NCBI GenBank assembly: GCA_016180665.1
Contig: JACPAS010000067.1
Coordinates: 1-5,882, forward strand
DNA from: Microcaldota archaeon
Lineage (GTDB): Archaea; Micrarchaeota; Micrarchaeia; Anstonellales; Bilamarchaeaceae
Reading direction: 5' to 3'
Length of the DNA: 5,882 nt
Made by a program: the position numbers and the translations under genes. The notes under the pieces were generated by a model. The model was not told the origin of the DNA. It made no database searches and saw only the letters and a program-made list of their open reading frames with translations. Shown piece by piece: positions 1-5,723 of the stretch. Position 1 is the stretch's first letter. Each line of letters starts with the position of its first letter.

Positions 1-30
1 GAAGTGGGGATACTTAATCGAAAAAGCGAG

Positions 31-53
31 TTTTATTTTTTTGAAGTTTTTTT
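31..53 (+). terminator. Oligo-T tracts, possible terminator of an upstream gene
   Basis: Two runs of seven T (36-42 and 47-53) and one of four (31-34) lie on the plus strand, the usual form of an archaeal intrinsic terminator. A plus-strand gene ending just before or within the first 30 bases would fit, but all three frames are too short here to tell which one, if any, is its tail. The rest of 54-114 shows no recognisable feature. Confidence 0.4.
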
Positions 54-116
54 ATTGGTTATTTGCAATTCATCAATCGTAAATGCGTACAGTATCTTAC
101 TATCTTAATTCCAGAA

Positions 117-126
117 TTTTTAAATA
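117..126 (+). promoter_or_regulatory. TATA-like box for the nuclease gene
   Basis: TTTTTAAATA is centred about 26 nt before the ATG at 148. In archaea transcription starts about 22-27 nt downstream of the TATA box, so the transcript should begin at or next to the start codon. No Shine-Dalgarno sequence is present (the bases before ATG are TCCCCTA), which agrees with a leaderless mRNA. Confidence 0.55.
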
Positions 127-147
127 AGTTAGCTTACAAATCCCCTA

Positions 148-1038
148 ATGCAAGCAGTTACTGAAGGCCTAACCATAGCTTTTGACCACGCTAATGGAGA
201 CATCTCCTTTGTTTCTCATGCTCATTCTGACCACTTAAATGGCCTAAAAAACAAAAAACAAAAAAAATTAATTGCAAGTGACGAAACTTTTGAGTTAGGT
301 AATCTTTACGGGGAACGTGTTTCGCTTAAATCAGTTAAAACATTTCCGGCAGGCCACATACTTGGGGCAAGGCAAATTCTAATTGAAGAAGACGGATTAA
401 GAACTGTTTACACCGGAGACATTTGTACTCACAACACTGTAATAACCAAGGGGGCAGAAATACTTTCCTGTGATCGTTTAATCATTGATGCAACCTATGG
501 AAATCCGGCTTACATGTTCCCACCCTATGAAGAAGTCTGCTCAGATATTGCAAAATGGTTTAAGATGAATTTAGACCTAGGAAATAACGTAATTATTGGA
601 GCTTATGAATTAGGTAAAGCCCAGGAGCTAATTAAAATTTTAAATACCTGCGCAGCTATCATCCCAATAGTTACCGAAAAAATTGATCATTTTTCCTCAA
701 TCTACCAAAAATATGGAGTAAATTTAGAAAGAATAAAAGTTGGAACGGATGAAGCCGAAGAGGTAATGAACCGTCCGTTTGCAGCAATAGTTCCAATGAG
801 GCAGGCAAAAAGATATTTTGCTGCCCGTTTAAGCGAAGCCTTTGGAAGAAAAACTCTTTCTTCGATTTCTACTGGTTGGTCAATAAATTTTAGATATGAC
901 GTGGATAAGGCGTTTCCACTAAGTGACCATTGTGATTTCCCTGCTCTTAAAGAATATATTGAAGCAAGCGGGGCAAAACAACTGGAATTTTTGCAAGGGG
1001 ATGGAAAATATCTAAATCCGATTTTGAACGCAATCTAG
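148..1038 (+). CDS. Metallo-beta-lactamase fold, beta-CASP-like nuclease (mRNA 3'-end processing factor-like)
   Basis: A cytoplasmic zinc-dependent nuclease of the metallo-beta-lactamase superfamily, 296 aa. Visible motifs: HAHSDH at residues 24-29 (motif 2), the histidine of GHILGA at 70 (motif 3), the aspartate of YTGD at 91 (motif 4), DATYG at 114-118 in the place of beta-CASP motif A, GAYELGKAQEL at 151-161 (the family's GxxxGRAQE-like helix), STGW at 241-244, and SDHCDF at 259-264, whose H261 fits motif C. This pattern matches the short 'exonuclease of the beta-lactamase fold involved in RNA processing' group, of which some bacterial members sit beside DNA ligases, and not full-length archaeal CPSF, which is about 630 aa with KH domains. 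No KH domain is present here. Whether the substrate is RNA or DNA cannot be decided from sequence; no ligase or helicase gene lies beside it. The ATG at 148 is chosen because the metal-binding motif follows closely and the TATA spacing implies a leaderless start. Confidence 0.85.
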   Translation: MQAVTEGLTIAFDHANGDISFVSHAHSDHLNGLKNKKQKKLIASDETFELGNLYGERVSLKSVKTFPAGHILGARQILIEEDGLRTVYTGDICTHNTVITKGAEILSCDRLIIDATYGNPAYMFPPYEEVCSDIAKWFKMNLDLGNNVIIGAYELGKAQELIKILNTCAAIIPIVTEKIDHFSSIYQKYGVNLERIKVGTDEAEEVMNRPFAAIVPMRQAKRYFAARLSEAFGRKTLSSISTGWSINFRYDVDKAFPLSDHCDFPALKEYIEASGAKQLEFLQGDGKYLNPILNAI

Positions 1039-1047
1039 ACGCATACC

Positions 1048-1055
1048 TTTTTAAT
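1048..1055 (+). promoter_or_regulatory. TATA-like box for the lipoprotein gene
   Basis: TTTTTAAT is centred about 26 nt before the ATG at 1077, the same spacing as at the upstream gene. No Shine-Dalgarno sequence precedes the ATG (context TTAGAAAT), so a leaderless transcript is predicted. The T run may also help end the upstream transcript, whose stop codon is only 9 nt away. Confidence 0.5.
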
Positions 1056-1076
1056 CAATAATTCTGAATTAGAAAT

Positions 1077-2435
1077 ATGAAAACCTTCATTTCAATATTA
1101 GTTGTTTTGTTTCTTCTAATTGGTTGTATTCAAAAACCAGCAGAAGAACAATTGCCAGAGCAAATTCTAGAAAAATCAGAAACTAAAGAACCAGTAATAC
1201 CAGAAGAAACCAAAGAAAAAATTGAATCTGAAGAAAACTCAGAAGTTAATAAAAATCAAGATTCAGTTAAGGAGTATGAAACTAAAGATTATGAAGTTTC
1301 ACAGTCTAATAATTACGTCCAGTCTCCAATTTTTACTTTTTTAAATGGTTGTGAAGAAAAAGACAAAGTAGAATTTGCCTCTATTCCAATAGATATAAAA
1401 GATATTAATCTTGTAGAACCACAGGGAGAACTTACAAACTCAGGTCACGTAACTCCTGGTGACCACATCGGAATCCAGTATGATCCAAAAACTAAAGTTG
1501 ACGTTAGAGCAATGGCAGATGGTTATATAGTACGGGTCGAAAGACAGCCTCGCTGGTCATTCGTAGATGCAGAAAACTACCATGTTTATTTTGAATACTC
1601 ATGCAAAATGTTTGGAAGTTTTGTTCATGTTACAGAAATAGATCCAGAAATACTAGAGGCAAATGCAGAATTTAAACAACTTGCTTCTGGCAAAGCACCA
1701 AAAGATACAAAAAGTATCTACATAAGGCTTCCAGTAAAAACAGGACAATTAATTGGAAAAGCTGAAACATTCGGTCTTTTGGGAATGCTTACTGTAGATA
1801 CAGATGTGGTCCTTAAGGGTTTCTCTGTTCCTGATCATTACTCAGAGGAACCATGGAAAACGCATGCAGTTCCACCTTTTGATTATTTTACTGAGCCACT
1901 AAAAACTCAGCTTTTAGAAAAGAACCCAAGAAAAAAAGAACCTCTTGGTGGAAAAATAGATTTTGATGTTAATGGAACGCTCTCTGGCACCTGGTTTTTA
2001 GAAGGAAGTGGATACTACCGTGGAAATGAAGAAGCTGGTTACTGTGATGGTTACCTTTGTCCATACTGGAACGGCCACCTTTCTTTTGTTCGAGATTTTG
2101 TAGATCCAGATGAGATAAGGATTTCAATTGGTTATAAAACAGGCATAGACTACTTGACTCCTTACGGAGTTAAAAATAACGGACCTGCTCCTGAAAGTAT
2201 TGGCGTAGAAGATGGTCTAGTGAAATATAATTTAGTTGAACTGGAAGGCAAAGATTCCGAATATGGAATTGAATCCTACGGTAAACAAATGATAACTAAA
2301 CATACAGACAATGTTGTCGGTGTAATGCTCGTTCAGATGCTGGATAATCAGACAATAAAGGTTGAAATATTTCCTGATAAAGATTCAAGTAAAGCGAATT
2401 CATTCACTGGAAGTGCTAAGACTTACGCTAGATAA
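1077..2435 (+). CDS. Secreted lipoprotein with a degenerate M23-like (LytM-type) domain
   Basis: A predicted membrane-anchored extracytoplasmic protein of 452 aa. Residues 1-17 form a lipoprotein signal peptide: lysine at 2, a hydrophobic core, and lipobox LIGC with C17 as the lipidation site. Residues 20-75 are a Glu/Lys/Pro-rich low-complexity linker holding the folded part away from the membrane. Residues about 100-250 resemble the M23/duplicated-hybrid-motif fold: GHVTPGDH (124-130) in the place of the HxxxD metal motif, then VRAMADGYIVRVERQ (strand pair with the ADG turn), YHVYFEYS, SFVHVTEI (H184, like the M23 Y-x-H-L histidine) and VKTGQLIGKAE. The final HxH motif is missing: the matching stretch reads LTVDTDVVL. 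Enzyme activity is therefore doubtful. Residues 290-452 form a second beta-rich domain (FDVNGTLSGTWFLEG) with C323 and C328, which I cannot assign; C92 and C176 could also form disulfides outside the cell. Role unknown: carbohydrate or cell-surface binding is an inference. Its 3' end overlaps the opposing regulator gene by 8 bp. Confidence 0.7.
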   Translation: MKTFISILVVLFLLIGCIQKPAEEQLPEQILEKSETKEPVIPEETKEKIESEENSEVNKNQDSVKEYETKDYEVSQSNNYVQSPIFTFLNGCEEKDKVEFASIPIDIKDINLVEPQGELTNSGHVTPGDHIGIQYDPKTKVDVRAMADGYIVRVERQPRWSFVDAENYHVYFEYSCKMFGSFVHVTEIDPEILEANAEFKQLASGKAPKDTKSIYIRLPVKTGQLIGKAETFGLLGMLTVDTDVVLKGFSVPDHYSEEPWKTHAVPPFDYFTEPLKTQLLEKNPRKKEPLGGKIDFDVNGTLSGTWFLEGSGYYRGNEEAGYCDGYLCPYWNGHLSFVRDFVDPDEIRISIGYKTGIDYLTPYGVKNNGPAPESIGVEDGLVKYNLVELEGKDSEYGIESYGKQMITKHTDNVVGVMLVQMLDNQTIKVEIFPDKDSSKANSFTGSAKTYAR

Positions 2436-3393
2436 ATTCCCTGATTGGATTCAACATTCTCTCCTCAACCACTGAAATAAAGTAGTGCTTTCCTATTATA
2501 TGCCCAAATTTAGTTTTAATCTCTCTTGTAAATTTATGCAGCTCACCATTATCCTTAACAATTAAATCCAATTCAATATCCCAGCTTCCAATAGTCTTGT
2601 TTACAAAAATTACATCGTCATTTTCAGTGCAATAAGCAACGAATTCCTTTTCATTCTCCTTCGTTACATTCCTAAATCCAATAAGCAATTTGTAATAGTT
2701 AAATCCGAGTTTTCTTGCATCATACCACGCAGTATAGCCGAGAATAAAACCTCTGCTCTTAAGATTCCTACTTCTATGCTGTACAGCATCCGGAGTTAAT
2801 CCAACTATTCTAGCAATATTAACTGTAGTTTCCCGTGCATTTGAATAAAGCGCAGAAAGAATCTTCATATCCGTCTCATCCAATTTTTCAATTTCAACAA
2901 TCTTCTCAATAGGCAATTCAGGATTTCTTTTTGCTTCAAAAGCCTTATTCCAAGATAAATATGTCTGATAAGTAGTAGTGGCCACTGTTTTTTCCACAAT
3001 TTTTTCCCCGAATTTCTGGAGCACCAAAGCAATTGCATTCTCAACTTCCAGCTCATCCTTTGCAACAATCCTCCAAAGCACATCATACTCTCCCTCACAA
3101 ATAACGCCCCAAAGCGTTCTTGGATATGCTTCGAATAATTTCAGAACTTCCTTTTCAGTTCTTTCATCCATAACATCAAATTTGAAGTAAAGCCTATACC
3201 CTTTCAGTCCAAGCTTCACTAAGTTCACATCCGCAAATAGCAGGGTTACAATTCCTTCTTCCTGCAATTTTTTCATCCTTCTCTCAACAGAGCTACTGCT
3301 TAGTCTCAGTTTTTTTCCCATCTCCACAAAGCTCATTCTTGAGTCTAGATAAAGCAAATTAAGTAATACCTTATCCTTCTTATCAAGTTTCAT
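2428..3393 (-). CDS. Lrp/AsnC family transcriptional regulator, tandem two-unit fusion
   Basis: A DNA-binding regulator of 321 aa, about twice the usual 150 aa of Lrp/AsnC proteins, because it holds two complete units in a row. Unit 1: winged helix-turn-helix at about 3-50 (LDKKDKVLLNLLYLDSRMS, recognition region LSSSSVERRMKKLQEEGIV), then a ligand-binding RAM-like domain at about 62-140 with the GEYDVLW turn (101-107). Unit 2: helix-turn-helix at about 171-219 (LDETDMKILSALYSNARET, LTPDAVQHRSRNLKSRGFI), then a RAM-like domain at about 225-312 with GSWDIEL (269-275). A linker of roughly 25 residues, rich in E and K, joins them. The two recognition helices differ, so the halves probably contact different half-sites or one has another role. 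The fusion would act as a covalent pseudo-dimer. The ligand is unknown; amino acids are usual for the family. The ATG at 3393 lies about 26 nt from the centre of an AT palindrome, consistent with a leaderless transcript and autoregulation. Confidence 0.9.
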   Translation of the reverse strand: MKLDKKDKVLLNLLYLDSRMSFVEMGKKLRLSSSSVERRMKKLQEEGIVTLLFADVNLVKLGLKGYRLYFKFDVMDERTEKEVLKLFEAYPRTLWGVICEGEYDVLWRIVAKDELEVENAIALVLQKFGEKIVEKTVATTTYQTYLSWNKAFEAKRNPELPIEKIVEIEKLDETDMKILSALYSNARETTVNIARIVGLTPDAVQHRSRNLKSRGFILGYTAWYDARKLGFNYYKLLIGFRNVTKENEKEFVAYCTENDDVIFVNKTIGSWDIELDLIVKDNGELHKFTREIKTKFGHIIGKHYFISVVEERMLNPIREFI

Positions 3394-3409
3394 AAATACT
3401 ATTTCTACT

Positions 3410-3427
3410 AATTAATTTAAATTAATT
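3410..3427 (-). promoter_or_regulatory. 18-bp perfect palindrome covering the lrp TATA box; candidate operator
   Basis: AATTAATTTAAATTAATT equals its own reverse complement. Its centre is about 26 nt before the regulator's ATG on the minus strand, the distance expected of a TATA box in a leaderless gene, so TTTAAATT inside it is the probable TBP site. Archaeal Lrp-family proteins often bind AT-rich palindromes and repress their own genes by blocking TBP/TFB, so an autoregulatory operator is a reasonable inference. Caution: all-AT intergenic DNA makes palindromes more likely by chance. Confidence 0.5.
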
Positions 3428-3447
3428 TCGGTTTTCTTGCATTTTTC

Positions 3448-3454
3448 TTTAAAA
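3448..3454 (+). promoter_or_regulatory. TATA-like box for the methyltransferase-permease operon
   Basis: TTTAAAA, preceded by a pyrimidine-rich stretch, predicts a transcript start near 3477. That gives a leader of about 37 nt before the ATG at 3514, enough for the Shine-Dalgarno sequence at 3502-3507. It lies about 20 bp from the palindrome at 3410-3427, close enough for one regulator to affect both divergent promoters. Confidence 0.45.
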
Positions 3455-3501
3455 GATAATAAATAGTCTGAGTGTGCGAATTAGTTAGAAAAAATGTAAA
3501 G

Positions 3502-3507
3502 AAAGGT
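3502..3507 (+). promoter_or_regulatory. Ribosome binding site that decides the methyltransferase start
   Basis: AAAGGT lies 6 nt before ATG 3514. An in-frame GTG at 3472 would add 14 residues (MCELVRKNVKKGIN), but it has no Shine-Dalgarno sequence and sits at or slightly upstream of the predicted transcript start, so the ATG is preferred. Confidence 0.6.
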
Positions 3508-3513
3508 ATTAAT

Positions 3514-4212
3514 ATGAAATCACAGACTCCGAAATTTGTGGGAAATATGAAAGACTGGGCCAGAGTAGCAGGAGAACTAAGTGGAGAAGATCTTAAGCAA
3601 AAGATCTATGATAATTCACTATTATCTTCTTTTGGAGAAGTTAAAGGTAAAAGAGTTTTAGACTATGGCACAGGTCCAGCAGTAATTGCAAAAAGACTAG
3701 CTGACTCGGGAGCTGAAGTAAAAGCATTTGATATTTCTCCAGAAATGCTAAGAATAGCGGCAGAAAAATTAGGTTCAGATTCAGTGTTTGATGAGATTGG
3801 CAAGATTCCAAAAGATTATTTTGACGTAATTCTGTGCAATCTAGTCCTATGTATAGTTCCAGAAGATGAAGTTGCCAGAATTGCCAGAAATATAAGAGAC
3901 GCTCTTGCAAAAGACGGCTTTGCTTACATAGGATTATGCAACCCAAGAATTTTCGATCTCCCAGAGTCAATAATTGATTTTAGATTACCTGCGGGCAGGA
4001 CCTATTTTGAAAATCATGAATATGAAAAAGTGAAGAAAGAAGGTGGTTACAAAATAGTCGAACTTCACAGGCCGATTGAATGGTATGCTGGCTTATTCAA
4101 AGGTGCAGGTTTGGAATTAGTTGAAACAATCTTCACACCAGAATACGAAGCTTCTGGAAGAAAAGTGCATGATTTCGTAATCTTCAAATTGAGAAAGGAG
4201 GTATCAGCATGA
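3514..4212 (+). CDS. Class I SAM-dependent methyltransferase
   Basis: A cytoplasmic enzyme of 232 aa transferring a methyl group from S-adenosylmethionine to an unknown acceptor. The Rossmann-like core shows motif I as VLDYGTGPAVIAKRLA (48-63), the acidic end of strand 2 as VKAFDISPEML (69-79, D73 likely binding the SAM ribose), and a strand-4 region DYFDVILCNLVLCIVPED (101-118) typical of the Methyltransf_11-type proteins. KDGFAYIGLCNP (133-144) fits strand 5. The C-terminal part (HRPIEWYAGLFKGAGLELVE, 185-204) resembles small-molecule methyltransferases, where an arm between the strands covers the substrate, but no substrate can be named. It begins a two-gene operon: its stop codon overlaps the permease start (ATGA), so the two are translationally coupled. 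The purine permease partner hints at a link with a nucleobase or related compound, which is only inference. The start is chosen from the AAAGGT site. Confidence 0.85.
   Translation: MKSQTPKFVGNMKDWARVAGELSGEDLKQKIYDNSLLSSFGEVKGKRVLDYGTGPAVIAKRLADSGAEVKAFDISPEMLRIAAEKLGSDSVFDEIGKIPKDYFDVILCNLVLCIVPEDEVARIARNIRDALAKDGFAYIGLCNPRIFDLPESIIDFRLPAGRTYFENHEYEKVKKEGGYKIVELHRPIEWYAGLFKGAGLELVETIFTPEYEASGRKVHDFVIFKLRKEVSA
4194..4202 (+). promoter_or_regulatory. Strong Shine-Dalgarno sequence of the permease
   Basis: AAAGGAGGT is a near-complete match to the 16S anti-Shine-Dalgarno sequence, 6 nt before ATG 4209. It lies inside the last codons of the methyltransferase gene. It is the strongest such site in the window and shows that this organism uses Shine-Dalgarno initiation for internal operon genes. 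Confidence 0.8.
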
Positions 4213-5534
4213 AACTCTTGGATCAGTTATCTAAAAAAATATCTGAATATTTTGAGTTCACAAGTCACAGCACTAGTTTCACTACTGAAATCCTGGCTGG
4301 AATTTCAACATTCCTGGCACTCTCTTACATATTTGTAGTAAATCCTTCAATTCTTGGAGAGGGTGGTTTCAACAAAAGTGCAGTTCTATTTGCTACTATT
4401 ATTGCATCAGCTTCAATGACTATTTTAATGGGCATATGGGCAAAAAAGCCACTAGTCTTAGCTCCGGGAATGGAGATGAATGCTTACGTTGCGTTCTACG
4501 TAATTAATCAATTAGGTTTTACCTGGCAGGCAGCTCTAGGGGCAGTTTTCTGGTCAGGAATTCTCTGTTTAATTTTAACTCTGAGTACAATCAGAATCAG
4601 TATAATAAATGCAATTCCAAACAAAATGAAAGCAGCACTCTCTCTATGCGTGGGGGTTTTCTTATGCTTAATCGCACTTAAGATTACGAATGTTCTCAGT
4701 TATAACGGAGTTCAATTAGCTGGCTTGGGAATCCTTTTCTCGCCAACTGCATACGTACTATACTTCGGAACTGCCGTAATACTAATACTAAGCAAATTCA
4801 AAATAAGAGGTGCAGTTTTAATCAGTATAATCTTGTCTACCATTTTTGCTAACTTTGTTGGCTTGGGAACAACTTCAGCTGATAAAATCACGATTTCAGC
4901 TGATATGCTTAGTGCAATAAATCAGTTAGATTTAAGCGTAATATTCGATCCAAAAATGCTAAACGTAATACTCGTACTTTTCCTAGTTGATTTCTACGGA
5001 AGTGTTGCAAAATTCATTGGCCTTACAAGGAATACCTCAATTGTAGATAAAGACGGTACCTTCCCAAAAATGAAAGAAGCTCTTACGGTTGACAGTATCG
5101 GCACAGTCTTAGGTTCTTTACTTGGAACAACTAGCATAATTACTTATGTGGAGAGCAAAGTCGGGATTGGTGAGGGTGGAAGAACTGGATTAACTGCAGT
5201 AGTTTGCGGTCTCTTAATGCTTGGCTTCATAGCTCTATCCCCACTGGTTAGTCTAGTTCCGGTAGTCGCCACTACAGGTGCATTAATATTTGTTGGAATA
5301 ACTCTCCTTCCATCCAAAGACGAATTGAAAGCGTACTCGAAAGTTGAACTAATAACCGTATTGCTAATGGTTGCAACAGTAATTTATACATTTGCAATAG
5401 ATAAAGCGCTGTTAATTGGTTTCTTAGGTTACATTGGAGGTTTGGTATTCTCCGGGAGAGCAAAAGAAGTCGACAAATACATGATACTTTCTACGATCTT
5501 GCTATTAATCGGTACAATAATTCAACTTTTGTAG
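4209..5534 (+). CDS. NCS2 family (AzgA-like) purine nucleobase permease
   Basis: An integral cytoplasmic-membrane transporter of 441 aa, close to the usual AzgA length (about 430-450), with roughly 12-14 hydrophobic segments. Recognised family signatures: FTTEILAGISTFLALSYIFVVNP (24-46), APGMEMNAY (85-93), FLVDFYGSVAKFIGL (258-272), GTTSIITYVES (306-316) and GEGGRTGLTAVVCGLL (321-336) followed by ATTGALIFVG (354-363). These place it with bacterial, archaeal and fungal AzgA proteins, which import adenine, guanine or hypoxanthine with protons. The three residues recalled as essential in fungal AzgA (Asn of TM3, Asp of TM8, Glu of TM10) appear kept as N91, D261 and E315. Two variable spots differ: GMEMNA has Glu89 where a glycine is usual, and G264 replaces the second TM8 aspartate (usual DLFDT). 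Substrate could thus differ from the common purines. It is the second gene of an operon with the methyltransferase; a strong Shine-Dalgarno site precedes it and T tracts follow it. Confidence 0.9.
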   Translation: MKLLDQLSKKISEYFEFTSHSTSFTTEILAGISTFLALSYIFVVNPSILGEGGFNKSAVLFATIIASASMTILMGIWAKKPLVLAPGMEMNAYVAFYVINQLGFTWQAALGAVFWSGILCLILTLSTIRISIINAIPNKMKAALSLCVGVFLCLIALKITNVLSYNGVQLAGLGILFSPTAYVLYFGTAVILILSKFKIRGAVLISIILSTIFANFVGLGTTSADKITISADMLSAINQLDLSVIFDPKMLNVILVLFLVDFYGSVAKFIGLTRNTSIVDKDGTFPKMKEALTVDSIGTVLGSLLGTTSIITYVESKVGIGEGGRTGLTAVVCGLLMLGFIALSPLVSLVPVVATTGALIFVGITLLPSKDELKAYSKVELITVLLMVATVIYTFAIDKALLIGFLGYIGGLVFSGRAKEVDKYMILSTILLLIGTIIQLL

Positions 5535-5551
5535 TTTTTTTATTTTTTCTT
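5535..5551 (+). terminator. Oligo-T terminator of the methyltransferase-permease operon
   Basis: Directly after the TAG stop are seven T, one A, six T and further pyrimidines (5535-5551). This is a typical archaeal intrinsic terminator and needs no hairpin. Confidence 0.7.
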
Positions 5552-5603
5552 ATGTCACCAGTGGCGCATACTAATGGAAATCATTCAATTTTTAAATCGT
5601 TTC

Positions 5604-5620
5604 AGGGAGAATATAATATA
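5604..5620 (+). promoter_or_regulatory. BRE/TATA-like promoter for tRNA-His
   Basis: A purine-rich stretch AGGGAGA (5604-5610), like a BRE, runs into ATATAATATA (5611-5620). The predicted transcript start is about 5641. No better TATA candidate lies 20-35 nt before the tRNA's own 5' end (the region around 5680-5690 reads TTCAAATCTCG). This suggests the tRNA is made with a leader of about 70 nt. Confidence 0.5.
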
Positions 5621-5645
5621 CTTTTTAGCTATAGAAGTAATTTTG

Positions 5646-5661
5646 CTCAAATGGCCACGAT
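5646..5661 (+). repeat. Direct repeat, copy 1 (duplicate of the tRNA-His 5' end)
   Basis: CTCAAATGGCCACGAT is identical to 5708-5723. Copy 2 contains the tRNA's G-1, its seven-base acceptor 5' strand and T8; copy 1 lies 62 bp earlier in the predicted leader. Just upstream both copies also share an ATTTT...GCT pattern, interrupted in copy 2, which suggests a longer, decayed duplication. Confidence 0.85.
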
Positions 5662-5664
5662 CAG

Positions 5665-5684
5665 TTTGAAACTGTTGTTTCAAA
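5665..5684 (+). other. 8-bp leader hairpin between the two repeats
   Basis: TTTGAAAC (5665-5672) and GTTTCAAA (5677-5684) are exact inverted repeats around a TGTT loop. A G-T wobble could add a ninth pair. It lies between the two repeat copies, within the predicted pre-tRNA leader. It is not followed by a T run, so it does not look like a terminator. Confidence 0.6.
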
Positions 5685-5707
5685 TCTCGCAGCCATTTTC
5701 GCTAACA

Positions 5708-5723
5708 CTCAAATGGCCACGAT
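5708..5723 (+). repeat. Direct repeat, copy 2 (contains the tRNA-His 5' end)
   Basis: Identical 16 bases to 5646-5661. Bases 5715-5722 are G-1 and the acceptor 5' strand of the tRNA, which pair with 5855-5862. Confidence 0.85.

Noticed and set aside
2865..3098. Minus-strand open frame of 77 codons
   Set aside because: It lies fully inside the regulator gene in another frame; the Lrp domains explain this region and the alternative protein is unrecognisable.
2978..3190. Plus-strand open frame of 70 codons, Ser/Thr/Phe-rich
   Set aside because: It is the antisense shadow of the first RAM domain of the regulator, with no start signal or recognisable domain.
3472..3513. Upstream GTG start adding 14 residues to the methyltransferase
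   Set aside because: It is at or upstream of the predicted transcript start and lacks a Shine-Dalgarno site, while ATG 3514 has AAAGGT at good spacing.
3641..3970. Minus-strand open frame of 109 codons
   Set aside because: It is a Leu/Gln-rich antisense shadow of the methyltransferase core.
5272..5463. Minus-strand open frame of 63 codons
   Set aside because: It is antisense to permease membrane segments and its composition reflects only the opposite strand.
5653..5699. A split-tRNA 5' half or second tRNA beginning at repeat copy 1
   Set aside because: After the acceptor-like strand there is no D-arm with a GG loop and no anticodon stem; only the TTTGAAAC/GTTTCAAA hairpin follows.
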